DNA of 12,288 nucleotides from Syntrophomonas sp. UBA4922 (GTDB lineage: Bacteria > Bacillota > Syntrophomonadia > Syntrophomonadales > Syntrophomonadaceae), in assembly GCA_002398825.1 (NCBI GenBank), contig DHBS01000009.1, positions 87,955 to 100,242 on the forward strand, read 5' to 3'. Shown one piece after another: positions 9,501-12,288 of this stretch. The translations under genes and the position numbers were made by a program. Positions within the stretch are counted from its first letter, which is position 1. Each line of letters opens with the position of its first letter. Below the pieces are notes generated by a model. It was not told where the DNA came from. It made no database searches and saw nothing but the letters and a program-made list of their open reading frames with translations.

Positions 9501-12288
9501 TCTACCTGGCTGACACCGGATACCAGACTTAAAGCACTGGCATCAACCGTTGCCGTTGTACCCGCATAAGATAAAACTGTCCAGGCACTGGAATCTCCGC
9601 CCGTAACTATACGGTATTCCAGGTTAGCTCCGGACGGCAGTCCGGCTAATGTCAGATTTGACCCGGAAAGCGTTGCTTTGGTAAACGTTATACCTGGCAG
9701 CTCATCAACGATTGTAAACTTAATTTCTATTGCTGGATCGCCCAGTTTGGCCCCATTCTTAAACGTCACTTCCGGGGAAATAGCAATTTTATAGACGGTG
9801 CTTAGGGCCAGGGGAGACCCGGGGCGAATAAATATATTATTCTTCTCAGGATTGGTGTTGTCAGCATTACCTAACGCGAATATATCCACGTCTGGCACTA
9901 CTTGACCGCTGTTGTCCCGCAAGCTGATACAACTTATGTTTTGGGCAGCATTGTATACTACATTGTTGGAAAACTTCAATTTAATAACCGGATCGACTGG
10001 TACGGCCGAATTGCTTGAGATCACGGCCCCCTGGGTAGAGGTATTATCACCGTTAATCTCGCAAATATAAGCCGTTACCCTCGTATCAGCCTTAACTGTA
10101 TATGCAGCAGTCAGGACACTACTGTCCTGCATACCGTCCTTGACAGCTATTGCTTTGATGGTTTTGGCCTCGTCAATTATAATAGGATTTTCATAGAGGC
10201 TACTGGAACCGGTCGGGGGTGTTCCATCAAGGGTATAGTAGATGGACGCCCCGGCAGTCGCCGTTGTCAGAGCCACTGTCGTGTTTTTATCCACTTCGCC
10301 GGCCCCGGGATTCGCTGACGGTGTCTCCACAACCGGTTGAGAAACATTGTTTGCAACATCGATTCCTGTAAAGCTTTCTAAAAGTCCGCCACCGGCTGAC
10401 GCTACAGTTCCTGGCGTATAGCTAATCTTAACTCTATCCCCATATACGACCGGCGTGGTCAGAGCAAGGTCAATTTTTTTAGAGTCATCAGTGTTCAGAA
10501 CAGCCGCCGTTGCCGGGTCGGCATTACCATTAACCAGGACGGTAAATTGATCTTTTTGGCTGCTGGGGTCGGCCATGGTCATGTTGAATTCTACCGTTAC
10601 CTTGCTTCCCGTTGTATCGGTAGATGCTCCAACTAAAGCCGGTACAGGCTGTTCGACCTTCAGGGCCTGATACAGCACGGTCGTCCCGCTGGTATCGTAG
10701 ATGGTGATCCCATAGCTGCCGTCTACCGGAGCGGTTATCTGGTTGGAGGCCAATAGAGCATCAACTGCCTGTTGGGCGCTTTCTTGATCGGTAATAACTA
10801 CACCGTTCAGAGTTGCCCCAATCATCGCTTCTATCTTTGAATTAATGATATTATTGGCCAGAGTGGCGATGCCCGCTTCGATCTTGATATTGGCGCCGGA
10901 AGCAAAAGTGTTGCCGGTTAAGGTCAGCTTCTTGCCATACCCTGGCTTACCTTTGTTTACGGCGGATGTAGTCGCAAATAAAACGTAATTCTTTACCGGA
11001 GAAAAGCTGCAGTTACTGGCAACTATGTCATACGCCCCGGTTGTATCATTCTCCGAAGCATAAATGATATACTGAAAGCCTTCTGTATTCTGAAAAATAA
11101 CATTTTCAAAATTCAGGCTGCGGCTATTGGCAAGATTTACTACTCTTTGTACTGTGGATACATTATTGCCATCCACTATCAGGTTGCCCATATCCAATCT
11201 GGCAGTACTGAACGATAACATATAAATTCCACTAAAATCCGGTACGATTTTTTTATTGTGACAGTCAATAATTCCCAGATCCACTGAAACATCTACATAT
11301 TTTTTCAGCACAATGGTTTTTACCAGTTCCCTATTTAAAGCATATCTAAACTCGGTAAGGGAACTGACAGGCGCTGTCTCCGTCCAGCGCACGGTAAGGT
11401 TGTATTCCTTAGTGTCTGTCACTGTGCCACATGTGATAGTTTCGGTCAGTTTTACAGCAACAGAATCGGCATCAGGTTTGGTTACCGTAAAAGTATTTGC
11501 CTTTAATGGACTTAGGACATCAGTATTGGAAGACTCGAAGGTAACTGTGGCAGCACCATAAGGTGCACTCTTGATCTCTAGGTTCTGGGTCACACTGTCA
11601 ACGCCGTCCCCTTCCGCAAAGCTAACCAGTTCCATCGCTTTGATGGCTGCCACTGTTCCGGCATCGTCCGCTACCGTAACAGTAACTTCCGGCGAAAAGT
11701 CAGATACGTTGTCATACCAGTCCCGGGTCTTCATGCTGTAGCGATAGGTGTTGCCTGGTTGAACTGTTTTATCGCTGTATGAATAATACTTATCATAATG
11801 TCCTTGTGTAGCACTACTATTAGGATTCGGCAAATTAAGCAGCAAGACTCCATCGCGATAAATATCGAAGCTGCTAATTCCTGAAGGATCTACAGTTTGT
11901 ACTCCATCAACTCTGGGAGCATTGATCCTGAACTTCACTTCGTTTGACAATATAGAAGTTAAGTCCAGTGTATACGTGCTTGCATGGGTATCCTCAAAAA
12001 GTGCGAAATGCCCGATCCCATCCCGGTAATTCCACGCATTGGACTGCAAAGCTTTTCCGCCATTCACCCCATCAACAAGTTTCGGGTAGCCTTCAGCGGC
12101 TTTCTGGGTCCTCCAATTAGGCGGAGGGACAGCCCAGTAAATGGAAGACTTTGCCGGATCCATTCCTTCCTTTAGGGGAAGGCTAAGAAGCACATTGCCC
12201 CTAAAACCATAGCTAAATTGAAGTTTAACAACTTTCCCGATGTTCAGCCCCGGAATAGGATCCTGCTGTACCTCTGTTACCGTCAATG
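3503..12288 (-). CDS. Giant modular SLH-anchored cell-surface protein, N-terminus beyond the window
   Basis: A single minus-strand frame of about 2,927 codons runs without a stop to the right edge and ends at TAG 3503-3505. The first possible start in the window (TTG at 12286) has no visible ribosome site and no signal peptide follows, so the real start is upstream. Residue numbers here count from 12286. Order: unassigned 1-118; Fn3-like/Ig-like/beta-helix module 120-545; SwmB 548-645; chitobiase-C-like 651-732; SbsA-like Ig 734-862; unassigned beta regions 865-1094; second Fn3-like/Ig-like/beta-helix module 1095-1590; three Fn3 1606-1888; HID 1897-1974; HID 1996-2066; SwmB 2073-2172; HID 2192-2263; beta-rich 2268-2465; Gly-rich hinge 2466-2486; SbsA-like Ig 2487-2597; ZU5-like 2605-2741; three SLH 2755-2927. 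SLH repeats bind pyruvylated wall polysaccharide, so the protein should be displayed on the cell surface. I see no catalytic domain. An adhesin, ligand-binding stalk or S-layer component is inferred. It is its own transcription unit. Confidence 0.95.
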   Translation of the reverse strand, partial: LTVTEVQQDPIPGLNIGKVVKLQFSYGFRGNVLLSLPLKEGMDPAKSSIYWAVPPPNWRTQKAAEGYPKLVDGVNGGKALQSNAWNYRDGIGHFALFEDTHASTYTLDLTSILSNEVKFRINAPRVDGVQTVDPSGISSFDIYRDGVLLLNLPNPNSSATQGHYDKYYSYSDKTVQPGNTYRYSMKTRDWYDNVSDFSPEVTVTVADDAGTVAAIKAMELVSFAEGDGVDSVTQNLEIKSAPYGAATVTFESSNTDVLSPLKANTFTVTKPDADSVAVKLTETITCGTVTDTKEYNLTVRWTETAPVSSLTEFRYALNRELVKTIVLKKYVDVSVDLGIIDCHNKKIVPDFSGIYMLSFSTARLDMGNLIVDGNNVSTVQRVVNLANSRSLNFENVIFQNTEGFQYIIYASENDTTGAYDIVASNCSFSPVKNYVLFATTSAVNKGKPGYGKKLTLTGNTFASGANIKIEAGIATLANNIINSKIEAMIGATLNGVVITDQESAQQAVDALLASNQITAPVDGSYGITIYDTSGTTVLYQALKVEQPVPALVGASTDTTGSKVTVEFNMTMADPSSQKDQFTVLVNGNADPATAAVLNTDDSKKIDLALTTPVVYGDRVKISYTPGTVASAGGGLLESFTGIDVANNVSQPVVETPSANPGAGEVDKNTTVALTTATAGASIYYTLDGTPPTGSSSLYENPIIIDEAKTIKAIAVKDGMQDSSVLTAAYTVKADTRVTAYICEINGDNTSTQGAVISSNSAVPVDPVIKLKFSNNVVYNAAQNISCISLRDNSGQVVPDVDIFALGNADNTNPEKNNIFIRPGSPLALSTVYKIAISPEVTFKNGAKLGDPAIEIKFTIVDELPGITFTKATLSGSNLTLAGLPSGANLEYRIVTGGDSSAWTVLSYAGTTATVDASALSLVSGVSQVEVRAMGGSGTVVSQTVFIAVDGNKVEMENGAALCFDDNVTVYPDGLDSTGNNQTGIKRTTLPAEMRYKIFPVGYAYEVYLQGSGDAKNATLSFPVDPALNIDQVSVYVVDKSGDATADKSNPSAWVIQYLVPDRSQADKHIISVAAADVPETGGSFIYQVFYDNWLPGPATFTGGAIVDIQNKTITFPQIQAHDTDALSKIEIYRDGNMIGLIDLADSSGGTYHYTDADPALQVGQTYAYNLKAYDRMGNWTWHTNVGVGAGEPMKPAGDLMVLFEDDASVVEKVKQQLLDGTLPITFAPGDSFDHVVTDFQLPNTYSSWPGVGITWSSSDPEVIRTLPGYNVIVVKPADGLDREVTLTATINRQGGTATASWKINVSWEPWEGGVMPVRMKDGHNGVRDTAYEFWTALNKDNIQKIVMLTPFEESLPDNTLDLKGKTLVFQDCYLNSGVYKDGVNAIIKNGVIDATGASYDAMAIAHGGSGFRFENVEFKGGEALDSYVLVNGGSLWLTNCRFGPTKVAPVSIQQSNNSYSPGIRIESCTFDGAGKPGYAVSYNTNGELLAINNIITGFQGNTSSGPSAGFLIPYGRTATLEGNKISNCDNGILVQTRTSANSKVNDVLINNQDAAERAGIALLESNELTPGSGPVVLVKNYDSLFNPVVWYQADKDELTGLTAAPTWVDGGLTASEIDESELTLSWSGAGDPVAVTGYRVYQGANLVAEVPGTDTSCRVTRLLPGIIYQFKVEAGNAQGKWSLDGPSVDVTTTENTAPVWPEGSQVSVTEVGPTSVILNWNPATDEQGVRLYKVYYDGKWTVYWTKANNPSNAVVYIDQKHLQPNTEYTFQIYAQDTLGAESPGPSITVKTTSGEPTNWALGSDWLAVTNLQSDSMTLNWKMPTIIGPPTTNAQIRILRNGEQVATVSSGDVRYTVTGLLENHDYTFKLEIVDNASTYGPSITVRTPAQGTMNGQIGSPLDIYLNGSDKWLNAISDVQIGGDYDRDGISVFDKCTVSPGHIQIGAGAFTEDKDYDLLIRSTGYPDVYVTQTISKNSAGDPANPPVLQADTSGNLVGNLVDITFIDDAAWRNAISDVTIDGGSISGQYSVSAGKITIDAGVFDEAKDYVIIVKATGYADASITQTINSAPAPVPAPKLLSGEITSKGDLSLTFDKEMADPAGTQGQFTVTVDGAAVAVSGVETTNTVEKIKLVLSTKATGANNVTISYTKSADPAKQLKSVDGGLVESFSTQIGEALTNPPTLKKDASDNHVGNPVDITFIDEAAWRNAISDVTIDGSSISGQYSVSAGKITIGAGLFTEARDYEIVVKATGYSDTGVTQKMHKVITGSSVTVDEGNKNLAVAGTTPATTVTIPEGINNATINVGGLLNAPAGGEVQTGALPALTITADTSIDAAPVQVEIPAGTTVSAPEGWDGTINVPTVRANDSVTVTPDADKTATVKAVIEVGFGDVPLTFSQAVKLVIPGQAGKDVGYFRNGTFTPITNVCATNSQAWADANLPAGEDGKVDDGQDLVIWTKHFTLFAAYEQSAAGNDGGGGGGDGSGSGTSGGLNVSFNKAKLSPTDTLLQFDFDSGIDRTLNSNLSKIKVYEKNTGSEVQYSDYNYIKQGQGDDAVKIRRLELMFDNLKSGTIYVVELAADFEANNGGTLGAIQSFEFTTTGTASAAGGAGPSAEQEIGTDGGTINEYGAMILIPAASFNQSIKVAVQKITDVSDLPMAAKSILASDVIEITKDQDGNFDKAVTITLTFDKSKVDTNKYDLIICYLNEEENRWIALDNIKVDLAAATVSGEIKHFTKLAIIAVEKAQASLPLSPGELVNLSDIQEHWAQPAIAELISLGAIGGYPDGTFKPDQGISRAEFASILVKALQLEQKQGKVFNDTAGHWAQDAIATAAAYGIVNGYSDTSFGPDDSITREQMAVMVVKAAKLAEVKEGKAFADGNKISAWAGNAVATASQNQIINGYPDNTFRPQNNASRAEAATVIVKALQLAA
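3506..4024 (-). other. Three SLH repeats at the C-terminus of the giant protein
   Basis: Residues 2755-2927. Each repeat has the SLH pattern of HWA or SAWA, then an alanine-rich helix, G-(I/A)-(I/V)-(G/N)-GY-x-D-x-(T/S)-F-x-P, then (S/T)-R-(A/E)-(E/Q). The visible anchors are GGYPDGTFKPDQGISRAEFA, NGYSDTSFGPDDSITREQMA and NGYPDNTFRPQNNASRAEAA. The last repeat ends at the stop codon. In the family, such triads bind secondary cell-wall polysaccharide that carries ketal-linked pyruvate; attachment here is inferred from that. The third repeat has GNKISAWA in place of the usual HWA entry, but its other positions are normal. Confidence 0.95.
4066..4476 (-). other. ZU5-like domain before the SLH anchor
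   Basis: About residues 2605-2741. The segment GGTINEYGAMILIPAASF followed by a beta-rich stretch and EIKHFTKLAIIA resembles bacterial ZU5-like domains, which often stand just inside wall anchors of surface proteins. Assignment is by motif resemblance only. Confidence 0.5.
4497..4830 (-). other. SbsA-like bacterial Ig domain (Big_5 type), wall-proximal
   Basis: About residues 2487-2597. It begins with VSFNKAKLSPTDTLLQFDF and ends with a YVVELAADFEANNGGTLG and FEFTTTG strand pair, as in SbsA-type Ig domains of S-layer proteins. Family assignment is by pattern. Confidence 0.55.
4835..4892 (-). other. Gly/Ser-rich hinge
   Basis: About residues 2466-2484. A run of glycine with Ser, Asp and Thr (NDGGGGGGDGSGSGTSGG) separates the ligand-display half from the wall-proximal Ig, ZU5-like and SLH domains. 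It is low-complexity in DNA as GCC/TCC triplets on the plus strand. Confidence 0.85.
4893..5485 (-). other. Unassigned beta-rich module preceding the hinge
   Basis: About residues 2268-2465. It begins VTVDEGNKNLAV, with repeated Val/Thr strands and TVTIPEGINNATI. A second half has EVGFGDVPLTFSQAVKLVIP and DLVIWTKHFTLFAAY. The second half resembles a segment I associate with SLH proteins of Clostridia, but I cannot name a family. Function unknown. Confidence 0.45.
5499..5713 (-). repeat. HID (DUF1533) repeat, third copy
   Basis: Residues 2192-2263. The pattern is GNPVDITFIDEAAWRNAISD, then ISGQYSVSAGKITIGAGLF, then DYEIVVKATGYSDTGVTQK. This matches DUF1533, now called the Shr-like heme/haemoglobin-interacting domain. 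It is almost identical to the second copy, 196 residues upstream. Ligand binding here is not shown by sequence. Confidence 0.8.
5774..6068 (-). repeat. SwmB-type repeat, second copy, between two HID repeats
   Basis: About residues 2073-2172. It contains LSLTFDKEMADPAGTQGQFT, a central VTVDGAAVAVSGVETTNTVE, NNVTISYTKSADPAKQLKSV and GGLVESFST. These features fit the SwmB-like long-protein repeat found in cyanobacterial and Firmicutes surface proteins, a beta-sandwich of about 95 residues. Confidence 0.75.
6089..6301 (-). repeat. HID (DUF1533) repeat, second copy
   Basis: Residues 1996-2066. It has GNLVDITFIDDAAWRNAISD, ISGQYSVSAGKITIDAGVF and DYVIIVKATGYADASITQ. DNA at 6179-6305 is about 92% identical to 5591-5717 in the third copy, with no gap. 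Confidence 0.8.
6366..6598 (-). repeat. HID (DUF1533) repeat, first and divergent copy
   Basis: Residues 1897-1974. It keeps the frame GSPLDIYL, KWLNAISDVQIGG, HIQIGAGAFTEDKDYDLLI and STGYPDVYVTQTI but is clearly diverged from the other two copies, and has a longer middle loop. It is the oldest of the three by sequence. Confidence 0.7.
6625..7472 (-). other. Three tandem fibronectin type III domains
   Basis: About residues 1606-1888. Each has the Fn3 signatures: an early Trp (LTLSWSGAGD, VILNWNPATD, MTLNWKMPT), a central YRVYQG or YKVYYDG strand, the LLPGIIYQFKV, LQPNTEYTFQI or LLENHDYTFKL turn, and an ending VDVTTTEN, SITVKTTSG or SITVRTP. Fn3 chains usually act as spacers or bind polysaccharide in bacterial surface proteins. 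Confidence 0.88.
7515..9003 (-). repeat. Fn3-like/Ig-like/beta-helix module, second copy
   Basis: About residues 1095-1590. An Fn3-like sandwich (KIEIYRDGN to KAYDRMGNW) is followed by an atrophied-Ig-like domain (GITWSSSDPEVI to WKINVSW). A parallel beta-helix follows, with ladder phrases FRFENVEFKGG, LWLTNCRFG and IRIESCTFDGAGKPGY. It closes with DVLINNQDAAERAGIALLES and ends VVWYQA. The order and many residues match the first copy at 10650-11940. The beta-helix resembles pectate-lyase-fold proteins, but I see no catalytic residue pattern. Confidence 0.75.
9007..9424 (-). other. Unassigned segment between SbsA-like/beta regions and the second module
   Basis: About residues 955-1094, starting MENGAALCFDDNVTVYPDGL. 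It includes YEVYLQGSGDAKNATLSFPV and a VYVVDKSGD strand. It looks like a beta-sandwich, with few cysteines. I do not recognise a family. Confidence 0.4.
9705..10090 (-). other. SbsA-like bacterial Ig domain (Big_5 type), distal
   Basis: About residues 734-862. It has PVIKLKFSNNVVYN, ISLRDNSGQVVPDV, and LALSTVYKIAISPEVTFKNG followed by IEIKFTIV, the usual strand order of SbsA-type Ig domains. The insertion around IFALGNADNTNPEKN is longer than usual. Confidence 0.6.
10095..10336 (-). other. Chitobiase/beta-hexosaminidase C-terminal-like Ig domain
   Basis: About residues 651-732. The diagnostic run is ASIYYTLDGTPPTGSSSLYE followed by KTIKAIAVKDGMQDSSV. This is the CHB_HEX_C pattern, an Ig-like accessory domain in carbohydrate-active and surface proteins. 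Here it has no linked hexosaminidase. Confidence 0.88.
10352..10644 (-). repeat. SwmB-type repeat, first copy
   Basis: About residues 548-645. It contains VTVEFNMTMADPSSQKDQFT, VLVNGNADPATAAVLNTDD, DRVKISYTPGTV and GGLLESFTG, with the same element order as the copy at 5774-6068 but much diverged from it. Confidence 0.72.
10650..11940 (-). repeat. Fn3-like/Ig-like/beta-helix module, first copy
   Basis: About residues 117-545. The Fn3-like part runs SFDIYRDGVLL to SMKTRDWYDNVS. The Ig-like part has TFESSNTDVLSPL to EYNLTVRW. The beta-helix starts LTEFRYALNRELVKTIVLKK, has ladder phrases LNFENVIFQN, VASNCSFSP and LTLTGNTFASG, and closes GVVITDQESAQQAVDALLAS, ending VLYQA. Its parts align in order with the copy at 7515-9003. 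Confidence 0.72.
11941..12288 (-). other. Unassigned N-terminal segment of the giant protein
   Basis: About residues 1-115 as seen here. It includes PGLNIGKVVKLQFSYGFRGN and IYWAVPPPNWRTQ. It is not a signal peptide and has no family I recognise; it is the visible end of a longer distal region. Confidence 0.5.

Noticed and set aside
12284..12286. TTG at the right edge as the true start of the giant gene
   Set aside because: There is no ribosome site visible and no signal peptide follows, which an SLH protein needs; the frame simply runs off the edge.

Overview
The window suggests a Gram-positive, Firmicutes-type anaerobe (Clostridia, perhaps a Peptococcaceae- or Syntrophomonadaceae-like lineage). 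The reasons are a surface protein ending in three S-layer-homology (SLH) repeats, strong GGAGG-type ribosome binding sites, use of a TTG start, and a mixed domain set (SwmB-type, Shr-like HID/DUF1533, chitobiase-C-like, SbsA-like Ig) that is common in clostridial surface proteins. This assignment is inference; there is no rRNA or other phylogenetic marker beyond valS.

Layout, left to right. (1) 1-1747, minus strand: the N-terminal two thirds of valyl-tRNA synthetase (valS), intact in frame and cut by the left edge. (2) 1748-2021: a divergent intergenic region with one AT-bounded inverted repeat and no T-box. (3) 2022-3293, plus strand: a 423-residue protein of unknown function with an N-terminal SEC-C zinc motif, started at TTG. 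(4) 3294-3502: a convergent intergenic region with two stem-loops, one of them a perfect 17-bp hairpin 25 nt past the stop of the next gene. (5) 3503 to the right edge, minus strand: one uninterrupted reading frame of more than 2,927 codons encoding a giant modular cell-surface protein. Its true start, signal peptide and promoter lie outside the window.

The giant protein is the main content. From the N-terminal side it reads: an unassigned segment; a large module (Fn3-like, Ig-like, parallel beta-helix); SwmB-type repeat; chitobiase-C-like Ig; SbsA-like Ig; unassigned beta-sandwiches; a second copy of the Fn3-like/Ig-like/beta-helix module; three Fn3 domains; HID; HID; SwmB; HID; an unassigned beta-rich segment; a Gly-rich hinge; SbsA-like Ig; a ZU5-like domain; and three SLH repeats that should anchor it to cell-wall polysaccharide. 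No catalytic domain is evident, so it looks like a surface adhesin or S-layer-associated stalk. It has grown by internal duplication at two scales: an old duplication of a module of about 430-500 residues, and a younger duplication around the HID repeats that still keeps a 127-bp block at about 92% identity.

The three genes do not form an obvious pathway. valS is housekeeping, the SEC-C gene is divergent from it, and the surface-protein gene is a separate transcription unit that converges on the SEC-C gene.
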